From: Herbivorax alkaliphila
GTDB lineage: Bacteria; Bacillota; Clostridia; Acetivibrionales; Acetivibrionaceae
Length of the DNA stretch: 64,000 bases
Assembly (NCBI RefSeq): GCF_030848475.1
Contig: NZ_JAVDDS010000004.1
Span: 62,001-126,000 of the forward strand
Direction: 5' to 3'
Made by a program: the position numbers and the translations under genes. Shown one piece after another: positions 33,725 to 42,349 of the stretch; the first letter of the stretch is position 1; each line of letters opens with the position of its first letter. The notes under the pieces are model-generated. The model made no database searches, was not told the origin of the DNA, and worked only from the letters and a program-made list of their open reading frames with translations.

Positions 33725-36286
33725 ATGAACAAAAAAATAAAGGTCTTGTTTATACTTGTAATATTTCTTTTTGTTCATATTATTTTCCAACTTGACTTTG
33801 ATAAATTATTTGCCTCAACAGAAGTTTTAGCAGAGGATGATTTTAAAAGTGGCAACTGGACTGGTGGATTTGGATGGGAAGATACATGGGCATATGAGGG
33901 ATTGAGTGAAATAATAGATTTTGATTACTATAGTCCAGATTATTGTATGAGACTTTCAGGTTTAAACAGCCGTGCCCAAAGAACTGTTGATTTATCCCAA
34001 TACCATAATGTTACACTTTCATACTATTGGAGTGGTTCGGGTTTTAGAGGAAATGATACTGCACAGGTTAGGATTTTTGATGGACAGTGGCATACCGTTC
34101 ATGTAATTAGAAGACAAGATGCTACTGGTCAATACAATTATAGCAGTATTGATTTGTCAGAATATAACATGACTGATGACTTTATAATTCAATTTGAAAC
34201 AAATATGAGAAGGGATACAGGTTCGATTTATATAGATGATATTGTTATAACAGGAATAGAGGAACCTGAACCAACTCCTACGCCGCCTCCCGGAACTCCT
34301 CAGGTGATGGTTGAAATGTATAATGAAGATAGAAGTGATACAACAAATGATATTAGGATAAACCATAGGATAACAAATACTGGAGATGAGGATATAAGTT
34401 TAGACCAGTTGAAAGTAAGGTATTACTACACAATAGATACAGAAGCACAGCAAAATTATGACTGCTTCTGGTCCAGTGTTGGAGATTCTAACGTTACAGG
34501 TTCTTTTGTAGAAATGGAAGAATATTATCATGAAGCTGATTATTATATGGAATTAGGATTTACAGAAGGAGCAGGTGTTTTATCTCCAGGATCTGATGTA
34601 GTAATATTTTCTAGGTTTCACAAAACAGATTGGTCAGATTATTATCAGACAAATGACTATTCATTTAATGCCGTAGCTTCCGATTATGTTGAGTGGGAAA
34701 AGGTAACAGCCTATGTAAATGATGAACATATATGGGGGATAGAGCCTATTGGAGATTATTATACTCCTCCGCCATCACCAGATACTTCTCATATAATTGT
34801 TGAAATGTATAATCATAATAGAGAAGATACGACAAATTCTATTATGCCATTTTATAGTATAACAAACGTAAGCGATGAGACCATAAATTTAAGAGATTTA
34901 GAACTACGATATTACTATACAAAAGAAGGTAATGAGCGAGAAAACTATTCCTGCTATTGGTCTACCGTAGGAAATAATCGTGTAACTGGCGATTTTATAG
35001 AAATGGAAGAAACATACCCTGATGCAGATCATTATCTTAGCGTAGGATTTACAGGAGGAGCAGGACAGCTTGCACCGGGAGATTATATTGAAGTGCATCA
35101 GGAATTCAATAAAAGAGACTGGTCTGATTACGTGCAGACAAATGACTATTCATTTAATCCAGAAGCTACCGATTACGTTGAGTGGGAAAAAGTAACTGGA
35201 TATATTAATGGTGAACTGGTCTGGGGGATAGAACCATCATTGTCTCCAACACCCACACCTACACCAGAGCCCACACCTACACCAATTCCAGAAATAGGAG
35301 AGGGTACTGGACTTAGAGGTGAATATTATAATAATATAGATTTTACAGATATTCAGGAAATAAGAATAGACTCTGAAGTTGATTTTGAATGGGGAAATGA
35401 ATCACCTGTACCTGATATAGATGAAGAGGAGTTTTCTGTAAGATGGAAGGGAAAGGTAATGCCCAAGTTTTCAGAAGAATATATCTTTTATACTTATACA
35501 GATGCAGGTGTGAGACTTTGGATAGATAATGTGCTTATCATTGACAACTGGAACTTTTCTGGAGGAGAGAGTAGTGGGGTTATATCTTTATCGGCAGGTG
35601 TAAAGTATGATATCCGGCTGGAGTACTTTAATGATAATGATTTGTCAGAGTCAAAGCTTTCATGGGAGAGCAGTACCCAGTTAAAAGAAATAATTCCTCA
35701 AAGTCAGTTATATCCTCCTAAAATTTTTACTGCAGTAGAGCACAGTGTTAGAACAAGTGAAAACAACTTTTTAACTGGTGATTTTATTCCTTTAAAAATT
35801 GAGACAGATATTTTATGGCCTATATCAAATCCAGTTTTGAGTATAGATTTAAATATTAAAAAAGATGATGGAAGTGATAGTGGATTTCTAATTGAAGAAA
35901 TTAGACAAGGTAATGATATAAATAAAAATTATTATGATGTATTTGTAAATGATGTTTTACTTGAAGATTCAGATTTTACAATGTGGTCTGGAAGTAGATT
36001 AAATATAGAAATTCATGGAAATTATGACTATGGTGATCAAATTAGTATAAGGTATGTTGTAAAATCAACTGCCACAGAGGAAGTGTTTACAACAGGAATA
36101 GGAAATTATTTAGAAGAAAATCATTTAGAAAATACGGATTTAGAAATAATATATGAAATAAGCCAGTGGGTTGACATGGGGCTTTTATTAGATACCCCAT
36201 ATTCAATTAATGATGCAGAAAACTTAGATGAAAGGGAAAGCTTTATTGCTCCTGTAAGAATCGAAGATCCCAATATATTTCAGTAA
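33725..36286 (+). CDS. Secreted CBM3-CBM3-PA14 protein (probable cellulose-binding adhesin)
   Basis: 853 residues, last gene of the pilus locus, 16 bases after the PilX-like gene. Parts: signal peptide (about 1-31); a jelly-roll module (about 36-175); a Pro/Thr linker; two family-3 cellulose-binding modules (about 191-342 and 354-504), each ending with SFN-x-DYVEWEKVT and a WGIEP motif and containing the surface-exposed aromatic WSDY; a second Pro/Thr linker; a PA14 domain (about 527-663; GLRGEYYNNIDF, GVRLWIDNVLIIDNW); and an unassigned C-terminal domain of about 190 residues. No catalytic, dockerin, SLH or LPXTG motif is seen. It probably binds plant cell-wall polysaccharide. Confidence 0.88.
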   Translation: MNKKIKVLFILVIFLFVHIIFQLDFDKLFASTEVLAEDDFKSGNWTGGFGWEDTWAYEGLSEIIDFDYYSPDYCMRLSGLNSRAQRTVDLSQYHNVTLSYYWSGSGFRGNDTAQVRIFDGQWHTVHVIRRQDATGQYNYSSIDLSEYNMTDDFIIQFETNMRRDTGSIYIDDIVITGIEEPEPTPTPPPGTPQVMVEMYNEDRSDTTNDIRINHRITNTGDEDISLDQLKVRYYYTIDTEAQQNYDCFWSSVGDSNVTGSFVEMEEYYHEADYYMELGFTEGAGVLSPGSDVVIFSRFHKTDWSDYYQTNDYSFNAVASDYVEWEKVTAYVNDEHIWGIEPIGDYYTPPPSPDTSHIIVEMYNHNREDTTNSIMPFYSITNVSDETINLRDLELRYYYTKEGNERENYSCYWSTVGNNRVTGDFIEMEETYPDADHYLSVGFTGGAGQLAPGDYIEVHQEFNKRDWSDYVQTNDYSFNPEATDYVEWEKVTGYINGELVWGIEPSLSPTPTPTPEPTPTPIPEIGEGTGLRGEYYNNIDFTDIQEIRIDSEVDFEWGNESPVPDIDEEEFSVRWKGKVMPKFSEEYIFYTYTDAGVRLWIDNVLIIDNWNFSGGESSGVISLSAGVKYDIRLEYFNDNDLSESKLSWESSTQLKEIIPQSQLYPPKIFTAVEHSVRTSENNFLTGDFIPLKIETDILWPISNPVLSIDLNIKKDDGSDSGFLIEEIRQGNDINKNYYDVFVNDVLLEDSDFTMWSGSRLNIEIHGNYDYGDQISIRYVVKSTATEEVFTTGIGNYLEENHLENTDLEIIYEISQWVDMGLLLDTPYSINDAENLDERESFIAPVRIEDPNIFQ

Positions 36287-36417
36287 CGTGAGTGCTAATT
36301 TTTTAAATAAGTAAATTATTCAAGCCTGACCCCAAAAATATGTTTTAAAAATAGGTAGGATTAGTTATAATAGTATTATGCCAGATTTGGTGTAATACTT
36401 TTTTATAGGTGATTATT

Positions 36418-37275
36418 TTGATAAGATTTGGACCATCGGGAAATTCAGAGAGCTTTTACAATGCAGGCTATAAATCTTCGGTTGATATGCCTAAATGGCT
36501 GGCTGATATGGGACTTAATGCATATGAATATCAGTGTAACCGAGGTGTAAGAATAGGAAAAGAGGCTTCAGGGAAAATAGGAGAAGAGGCACTAAAACAT
36601 GATATTTTTCTCAGCATACATGCACCTTATTATGTAAACATGGCAAGTCCTGAAGAAGAAAAAAGAGAGAATTCAAAAAAGCATATTATAAAAACACTTA
36701 ATGCTGCAAAGTGGATGGGAGCAAAGAGAATTGTTGTACATGTTGGATCCTACAGTAAAGTTGATAAAAAATGGGCCTTATACACGGTTAAAAAAGGACT
36801 TTCCCAAGTGATAGAAGAAGCGGATAATTCAGGACTTGGAGAAATAACAATTTGTCCTGAAATTTTAGGCAAAAACAATCAATTAGGGTCTTTAGAAGAA
36901 ATACTTGATTTGTGCAAAATTGATGAAAGGCTGACACCCACAGTTGACTTTGCTCACCTGCACGCAAGAGGACAGGGATCTCTCAGTTCTCCAGCTGATT
37001 TTGAATCTGTACTGGATATTTTAGAAAATTCTTTAGGAAAAGAAAGATTTAAAAATCTTCACTGTCATTTTAGTAGGGTAGAGTTTACAAAAGGTGGAGA
37101 GAAAAAACACTGGACTATGAAAGATATACAGTATGGGCCAGAGTTTTCACATTTGGCAGAAATAATTTTAAAAAAGAAAATGGAACCTGTGATAATATGT
37201 GAGTCAAGAGGTAAAATGGCAGAAGATGCCTTGAAAATGAAGAAAATATATGAAAAAATTAAAGGAGGGATTTAA
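36418..37275 (+). CDS. Endonuclease IV-like TIM-barrel protein
   Basis: 285 residues of the AP endonuclease 2 / sugar-phosphate isomerase superfamily, closest in pattern to endonuclease IV: opens IRFGPSGNSESFYNAGYKSS, then SIHAPYYVNM, VHVGSY, the metal ligands in ICPEILGKNNQLG and TVDFAHLHARGQG, LHCHFSRVEFT and CESRGKMAEDA. The His/Glu/Asp set for a three-metal site is largely present, but it could be an isomerase. I chose the TTG at 36418 (AGGTG 8 bases upstream) over a GTG at 36409 that overlaps the ribosome-binding site. It is followed closely by aroQ. Confidence 0.82.
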   Translation: MIRFGPSGNSESFYNAGYKSSVDMPKWLADMGLNAYEYQCNRGVRIGKEASGKIGEEALKHDIFLSIHAPYYVNMASPEEEKRENSKKHIIKTLNAAKWMGAKRIVVHVGSYSKVDKKWALYTVKKGLSQVIEEADNSGLGEITICPEILGKNNQLGSLEEILDLCKIDERLTPTVDFAHLHARGQGSLSSPADFESVLDILENSLGKERFKNLHCHFSRVEFTKGGEKKHWTMKDIQYGPEFSHLAEIILKKKMEPVIICESRGKMAEDALKMKKIYEKIKGGI

Positions 37276-37276
37276 A

Positions 37277-37705
37277 ATGAAGAATGTTCTTGTTATAAAT
37301 GGACCGAATTTGAATTTGCTTGGTACTAGGGAAAAAGATATATATGGCACGGAAACTCTTGAGGATATAGCAAAAAAAGCAAATGCAGAAGCACTAAAAC
37401 ATAATATTGATTTAAGTTTTATTCAAACAAATCATGAGGGAGAAATAATTGATAAGATACACGAAGCAAGGGATGGTATAGACGTTATAATAATAAATCC
37501 AGGGGCATATACTCATTACAGTATAGCAATAAGAGATGCTGTGAAATCTGTTCAAATACCTACTATAGAGATTCATTTATCCAATGTTCACGCAAGAGAG
37601 GAATTTAGAAGTAAGTCTGTAATTGCTCCTGTTTGTGTTGGACAAATAAGTGGTTTTGGAAGTAAAAGCTATATACTTGCAGTAAATGCAGCAGCTTTAA
37701 TATAA
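37277..37705 (+). CDS. aroQ: 3-dehydroquinate dehydratase, type II
   Basis: Third step of the shikimate pathway: trans-elimination of water from 3-dehydroquinate. 142 residues, dodecameric type II family: VINGPNLNLLGTREKDIYG with the catalytic Tyr, NPGAYTHYSIAIRDAV with the catalytic His region, and EIHLSNVHAREEFRSKS. The ATG at 37277 follows AAAGGAGGG and gives the family N-terminus; in-frame codons further upstream overlap the preceding gene. The aroQ-pepQ-efp order is a classic Firmicute arrangement. Confidence 0.97.
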   Translation: MKNVLVINGPNLNLLGTREKDIYGTETLEDIAKKANAEALKHNIDLSFIQTNHEGEIIDKIHEARDGIDVIIINPGAYTHYSIAIRDAVKSVQIPTIEIHLSNVHAREEFRSKSVIAPVCVGQISGFGSKSYILAVNAAALI

Positions 37706-37727
37706 ACATAACAACAGGGAGATGAAA

Positions 37728-38798
37728 ATGATAAAAAAGAGATTAGAAAAATTAAGGCTAAAATTAAAAAAAACAGATATGGATGCAATTTTAATTACAA
37801 AAAGAGAGAACTATATTTATATTTCAGGCTTTACAGGTACCTTTGCCCATGTTTTAGTTACACAAAATGATGCTGTTTTGCTTACTGATTTTAGATATGC
37901 CAGTCAGGCAAAGAAGCAGGCAGAACAATTTGAAGTTGTAGAATTCAGGGGAAAACTTTTAGAATCTTTAAATGATATTATTAAATCTAAAGATATTAAA
38001 ACTTTAGGATTTGAAGAAGATAATGTTACATACAAAAAATATATAAGCATGAAAAAAAATTTAAAGGTAAAAAAGTTGCAGCCTATTGATGGTATAGTAG
38101 AAGATGTACGTGTTAGAAAAGATTCTGAAGAAATAGAAAATATAAAAAGAGCTGTAAAAATTGCAGATGATGCTTTTTCACATATACTAAAGTATATAAA
38201 GCCTGGAGTTAGGGAGTATGAAATTGCTTTGGAAATAGAGCATTACATGAAGAAAAAAGGTGCAAAAGGCATATCATTTGAGACAATTGTAGCTTCAGGT
38301 TGTCGTTCTTCACTGCCCCATGGAGTGGCTACAGATAAAAAAATTGAAAACAATGAAGCAGTAACACTTGATTTTGGAGCTGTATACAATGACTACTGTT
38401 CAGATATGACAAGAACTGTATTTGTTGGACAACCAGAAAAAGAACTTATAAATATATATGATATTGTGCTTAAAGCTCAAGTAGCTTCTCTTAAAGGAGC
38501 CAAAAAAGGCCTTTTGGGAAAGGAAATTGATCTTATAGCCAGAGGTATTATTGATAAAAATGGGTACGGAGAGAATTTTGGACATGGACTTGGGCATGGA
38601 GTAGGACTTGAAGTTCATGAAAAACCCAGTTTATCTAAAAAAGGGGATGTTGTAATGGAAAATGGCATGGTTGCTACAGTTGAGCCAGGGATTTATGTTG
38701 ATAATTTGGGCGGGGTTAGAATTGAGGATATGGTGGTTATAAATGAGGGTTCTCCAATAGTTTTAACAGGGTCTACTAAAGAAATAATAGTATTATAA
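37728..38798 (+). CDS. pepQ: Xaa-Pro aminopeptidase / proline dipeptidase
   Basis: M24 metallopeptidase that releases N-terminal residues before proline. About 356 residues: creatinase-like N-terminal domain (about 1-130; ITKRENYIYISGFTGT) and a pita-bread catalytic domain with the metal ligands in TLDFGAVYNDYCSDMTRT, HGLGHGVGLEVHEKP, TVEPGIYV and VRIEDMVV. The ATG at 37728 (AGGGAG 6 bases upstream) is preferred to one at 37722 that touches the ribosome-binding site. It is cotranscribed with aroQ and probably efp, which is biologically apt because EF-P deals with proline-rich translation. Confidence 0.93.
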   Translation: MIKKRLEKLRLKLKKTDMDAILITKRENYIYISGFTGTFAHVLVTQNDAVLLTDFRYASQAKKQAEQFEVVEFRGKLLESLNDIIKSKDIKTLGFEEDNVTYKKYISMKKNLKVKKLQPIDGIVEDVRVRKDSEEIENIKRAVKIADDAFSHILKYIKPGVREYEIALEIEHYMKKKGAKGISFETIVASGCRSSLPHGVATDKKIENNEAVTLDFGAVYNDYCSDMTRTVFVGQPEKELINIYDIVLKAQVASLKGAKKGLLGKEIDLIARGIIDKNGYGENFGHGLGHGVGLEVHEKPSLSKKGDVVMENGMVATVEPGIYVDNLGGVRIEDMVVINEGSPIVLTGSTKEIIVL

Positions 38799-38932
38799 AA
38801 TTATATGAAATTTTTTCTTGAATTATCTTTGATTTTAATTTAATATTAACTAGAAGGATTATATTAAAAAGAGAACATCTTTATTTGGAGAAAGACACAG
38901 ATGATAAGATAAAATTTTTGGAGGGATAGTTA

Positions 38933-39490
38933 ATGATTTCAGCAGGTGATTTTAGAAACGGAGTAACTTTCGAAATGGACGGAGATATATACCAGGTAAT
39001 TGAATTTTTACACGTTAAGCCTGGTAAAGGAGCAGCTTTTGTAAGAACTAAGCTAAAAAATATTGTTACAGGGTCTACAATTGAAAAAACTTTTACACCT
39101 ACAGACAAAATGCCTAGAGCTCACATAGAAAGAAGAGATATGCAGTACTTATATAATGATGGGGATCTTTATCACTTTATGGATGTTGAAAATTATGAAC
39201 AGATTCCACTTGGGAAGGATGTAATAGGTGATGCATTCCAATTTATAAAAGAAAATGAAGTTGTAAAGCTTTTATCTCACAAAGATAATGTATTTGGTGT
39301 AGAGCCTCCTACTTTCGTTGAACTTGAGATAACAGATACAGAGCCTGGATATAAAGGGGATACGGCAACAGGAGCAACAAAGCCTGCAACTGTTGAAACA
39401 GGAGCAGTAATAAAGGTACCTTTATTTATAGACAAAGGTGATATTGTTAAGATTGACACGAGAACTGGAGAGTATATGGAAAGAATATAG
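38933..39490 (+). CDS. efp: Translation elongation factor P
   Basis: Relieves ribosome stalling at polyproline stretches. 185 residues in three beta-barrel domains: [39 protein letters not shown] contains the exposed loop PGKGAAF with the tip Lys that is the site of modification or contact with the P-site tRNA, and the C-terminus ends [17 protein letters not shown]. The TTGGAGGG ribosome-binding site precedes the ATG. It is of the Lys type; no lysyl-modification genes (epmA, epmB) are visible here. Confidence 0.98.
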   Translation: MISAGDFRNGVTFEMDGDIYQVIEFLHVKPGKGAAFVRTKLKNIVTGSTIEKTFTPTDKMPRAHIERRDMQYLYNDGDLYHFMDVENYEQIPLGKDVIGDAFQFIKENEVVKLLSHKDNVFGVEPPTFVELEITDTEPGYKGDTATGATKPATVETGAVIKVPLFIDKGDIVKIDTRTGEYMERI

Positions 39491-39533
39491 TGGTTATACT
39501 ATATAAAATTTGCTTTTTAAACGGGAGGTATTT

Positions 39534-39956
39534 ATGGGTTACGTAAAAGAGAGAGTTGCATATCTTAAGGGACTTGCTGAAGGCATGAAGATTGACGACT
39601 CAACAAATGAAGGAAAGCTTTTAAAGGAAATGATTGAGGTTTTAGACGACATTGCTAATTCGGTGGTTGATGTGGAAGAAGTGCAGGATCATTTAGGTGA
39701 TCAGGTGGATAATATTGATGAGGATCTTGCTGAGATAGAAAGGATACTATATGATGACTATGAGTATGAGTATGAAGATGAAGATGGATTAGTTGCAGAA
39801 ATTGAATGTCCTCACTGTCATTCAACTGTTCAATTAACAGAAGAAATGCTAGACAATGAAGAGGATTCTTTTAAATGCACTGATTGCGGAAAAGATATTG
39901 TTGTTGAATGGGATTGTGATTGTAAAGAATGTAATGATGAAGAGGATAAAAAATAA
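39534..39956 (+). CDS. CD1247-type zinc-ribbon protein
   Basis: 140 residues. The N-terminal helix-rich part (MGYVKERVAYLKGLAEGMKI, then about 50 residues of coiled coil) matches a conserved clostridial family of unknown function named after C. difficile CD1247. A highly acidic DDYEYEYEDEDG linker leads to a C-terminal zinc ribbon with CPHCHS and CTDCGK. ATG at 39534 behind CGGGAGG. It sits between efp and the spoIIIA operon, its usual place in Clostridia, and is closed by a strong terminator. Confidence 0.82.
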   Translation: MGYVKERVAYLKGLAEGMKIDDSTNEGKLLKEMIEVLDDIANSVVDVEEVQDHLGDQVDNIDEDLAEIERILYDDYEYEYEDEDGLVAEIECPHCHSTVQLTEEMLDNEEDSFKCTDCGKDIVVEWDCDCKECNDEEDKK

Positions 39957-39978
39957 AAAAACAATAATATAAAAGTTT

Positions 39979-40024
39979 AAAAAGTAGTATATGTATCAAC
40001 TGATACATATACTACTTTTTTTTA
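39979..40024 (+). terminator. Terminator between the CD1247-type gene and spoIIIAA
   Basis: Two perfect 20-base arms (39979-39998 and 40001-40020; core GTAGTATATG / CATATACTAC) followed by a T-run. It separates the efp transcript from the sporulation operon. Confidence 0.88.
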
Positions 40025-40037
40025 GTCATAATTTTAG

Positions 40038-40065
40038 TCATAATTTTGGACAAAGTACATACATA
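40038..40065 (+). promoter_or_regulatory. Candidate sigma-E promoter of the spoIIIA operon
   Basis: TCATAAT at 40038-40044 matches the sigma-E -35 pattern (kmATATT) at 6 of 7 positions and CATACATA at 40058-40065 matches the -10 pattern (CATACAnT) at 7 of 8, with a 13-base gap. spoIIIA is sigma-E dependent in Bacillus and Clostridium. A direct repeat (AGTCATAATTTT twice, 40024-40047) overlaps the -35. Confidence 0.6.
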
Positions 40066-40105
40066 TTAAAAGAGTGATATGTTTAAAAAAAGGAGGGAAT
40101 AAACA

Positions 40106-41128
40106 ATGATTACCAAAGACAAACAAATTGTTAAAATGGAGCAGGTGCGTTCTTTTGAAAGAGATATTTTAATGTTTTTGTGTAATGATTTAAAAGATGC
40201 TTTTAAAAAAGCAAACCCACTTGAGCTTGTTAGTCTTGAAGAAATAAGACTGAGGGCTGGAAAGCCGGTTATGATTCAAAATAGAAGAGGAAGCTTTTTT
40301 TTTAGTCGTGAAGGAAAGATTACAAATAATAGGTTTAATCTTTTTTATGCCAGCCAAGAGCACATTTTAAAAACTTTAGCACTTATAAGTGAAAACTCTA
40401 TTTATGCATTTCAAGAAGAAATTAAAAATGGTTTTTTAACGCTAAAAGGAGGCCATAGGGTTGGAATAACTGGCAGAGTTGTTTTAGAGGGTGGAAATAT
40501 AAAAAATATTAAAGACATATCCGGTCTTAACATAAGAATTTCTAAAGAGGTAACAGGTTGTTCCTCAAGTGTAACAAAATACATAATAAATGATAATAAT
40601 CAAATTTTTAACACTCTTCTTGTTTCACCTCCTCAGTGTGGAAAGACAACCATGCTTCGGGATATAACAAGGAGTATAAGTGATGGAATAGACAGAATGG
40701 GATTTAGGGGAGTAAAAGCAGGAATTATAGATGAGAGGTCTGAAATAGCTGCTTGTCATAAAGGGGTGCCGCAAAAAAGAGTTGGTGTAAGGACGGATGT
40801 TTTAGATGCATGCCCAAAACAACTGGGAATGGCGATAATGTTAAGATCTATGTCACCTGATGTTATTGTTACAGATGAAATTGGTGGAAGTGGTGATAAA
40901 CACTCAATAATGCAGGTATTAAATGCAGGAATAAAAATCATATCAACTGCGCACGGATACAATATTTCAGGGCTTAAAACCAGGAAAGAAGTATTAAGCC
41001 TTATTGAAGAAAAAATTTTTGAAAGATTTATTGTGCTAAGTGCTGCAAAAGGACCTGGTACTGTGGAAGAAGTAATTGATGGTAAAAATATGAAAGTGCT
41101 TTTCAGGAGGGAGGAAAATGGCTGTTAA
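40106..41128 (+). CDS. spoIIIAA: Stage III sporulation protein AA
   Basis: Secretion-type ATPase of the SpoIIIA-SpoIIQ channel between mother cell and forespore. 340 residues with Walker A SPPQCGKTTMLRD, Walker B VIVTDEIGGSGD and the RNVLRVGITGR-like GHRVGITGRVV segment; it is related to type II/IV secretion ATPases. AAAGGAGGG precedes the ATG. It overlaps spoIIIAB by 11 bases. The mother-cell-expressed operon AA-AH follows complete. Confidence 0.96.
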   Translation: MITKDKQIVKMEQVRSFERDILMFLCNDLKDAFKKANPLELVSLEEIRLRAGKPVMIQNRRGSFFFSREGKITNNRFNLFYASQEHILKTLALISENSIYAFQEEIKNGFLTLKGGHRVGITGRVVLEGGNIKNIKDISGLNIRISKEVTGCSSSVTKYIINDNNQIFNTLLVSPPQCGKTTMLRDITRSISDGIDRMGFRGVKAGIIDERSEIAACHKGVPQKRVGVRTDVLDACPKQLGMAIMLRSMSPDVIVTDEIGGSGDKHSIMQVLNAGIKIISTAHGYNISGLKTRKEVLSLIEEKIFERFIVLSAAKGPGTVEEVIDGKNMKVLFRREENGC

Positions 41129-41639
41129 AATTTTAGGATGTTTGATTGTGTTTATTTCAAGCAGTCTATTAGGACATATATATTCAAGAAAATGTTCTAA
41201 AAGGCCTAATGAACTTAGGACTTTGCAGGCAATGCTTCAAATGTTTGAAAATGAAATTAGCTTTTTATCAAACAAACTTTCAGACGCATTTTATAAAATT
41301 TATAACGGAAATGAAAGCACTGTTTCAAACTTTTTCAAATCTACTGTAAAAAACTTGTGTAAAGAGCCTGGAATAAGTGCTTCTAAAGCCTGGAAAAGTG
41401 CAGTTGAATCTAACATAAAAAATACTTCATTGGATAAAGAGGATGAACAAATAATAATTTCTTTTGGGAAAATGCTTGGAACTTCTGATTTAGAAGGACA
41501 GATAAAAAATATCAGAATGACACTAAATCAATTAAAGCTCCAAGAAGAAAAGGCAGAGGAATTTAGAAAAAAAAATGAAGCTATGTATAGAAATTTAGGC
41601 ATATTAGGAGGGTTGGCGATAATAATCATATTGTTTTAA
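41118..41639 (+). CDS. spoIIIAB: Stage III sporulation protein AB
   Basis: Membrane component of the SpoIIIA channel, GspF-like in fold. 173 residues with hydrophobic N- and C-terminal helices (VKILGCLIVFISSSLLGHIY and LGILGGLAIIIILF) and the conserved LRTLQAMLQMFENEISF and KAEEFRKKNEAMYRNLG segments. The ATG lies inside the end of spoIIIAA behind CAGGAGGG. Confidence 0.94.
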   Translation: MAVKILGCLIVFISSSLLGHIYSRKCSKRPNELRTLQAMLQMFENEISFLSNKLSDAFYKIYNGNESTVSNFFKSTVKNLCKEPGISASKAWKSAVESNIKNTSLDKEDEQIIISFGKMLGTSDLEGQIKNIRMTLNQLKLQEEKAEEFRKKNEAMYRNLGILGGLAIIIILF

Positions 41640-41726
41640 TCTATTTTAGAATATTTTTATAGGGGCAATGAATATACTTGTACAAATGGTTAGTTTTATA
41701 AAACACATAAGGAGAAAGGTCAGTAT

Positions 41727-41921
41727 ATGGATATAGATTTAATTTTTAGAATAGCTGCAATAGGAATTTTAGTCTCTGTCTTAAATGCGGTACTAAATAA
41801 ATCCGGCCGGGAGGAACAAGCTATGATGACTACTTTAGCGGGACTTATCGTGGTGCTTATGATGATTGTTAAGGAAATAGCACATTTATTTGAAACTGTA
41901 AAAACTATATTTCAATTTTAG
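41727..41921 (+). CDS. spoIIIAC: Stage III sporulation protein AC
   Basis: Small two-helix membrane protein of 64 residues (LIFRIAAIGILVSVLNAVL and MMTTLAGLIVVLMMIVKEI), highly conserved in spore formers. It lies between spoIIIAB and spoIIIAD, with AAGGAGAAAG upstream. Confidence 0.94.
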   Translation: MDIDLIFRIAAIGILVSVLNAVLNKSGREEQAMMTTLAGLIVVLMMIVKEIAHLFETVKTIFQF

Positions 41922-41932
41922 GGGCTTAAATT

Positions 41933-42319
41933 GTGGAAATATTTCAAATAGTTGTTCTAGCAGTAATATCAACCTTAATAATCATCGTGCTAAAGATTCA
42001 AAGACCTGAAATTGCATTACAGATAAGTCTTATTACAGGAGTAATTATATTTTTTGCAGTTTTAGGAAAAATATCCGCTGTAGTTGAGCTGTTTAGACAA
42101 TACGTAGATAAAGCAAATATAGACATGGTGTATTTTTCTACATTGCTAAAAATAATTGGTATTGCATATGTTGCAGAGTTTGGGGCAGAAATTTGCAGAG
42201 ATGCTGGTGAGGGAGCTATTGCATCAAAAGTTGAACTTGCAGGCAAGGTTATCATTATGGTGTTAGCTGTGCCTATAGTGACATCACTTTTGGATTTGGT
42301 AATAAATATGATGCCCTAG
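41933..42319 (+). CDS. spoIIIAD: Stage III sporulation protein AD
   Basis: 128-residue membrane protein with four helices, homologous to SpoIIIAC in its parts (ILKIQRPEIALQISLITGVI; LLKIIGIAYVAEFGAEICRDAGEGAIASKVELAGK is the family signature). The start is GTG, preceded by TAGGGGC. Confidence 0.94.
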   Translation: MEIFQIVVLAVISTLIIIVLKIQRPEIALQISLITGVIIFFAVLGKISAVVELFRQYVDKANIDMVYFSTLLKIIGIAYVAEFGAEICRDAGEGAIASKVELAGKVIIMVLAVPIVTSLLDLVINMMP

Positions 42320-42349
42320 CCTTATAAACAAAAGTATAGTGGGGAAGAA

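Noticed and set aside
36331-36350. AAGCCTGACCCCAAAAAT, like one arm of a REP-type repeat
   Set aside because: No matching inverted arm close by; single short match, could be chance.
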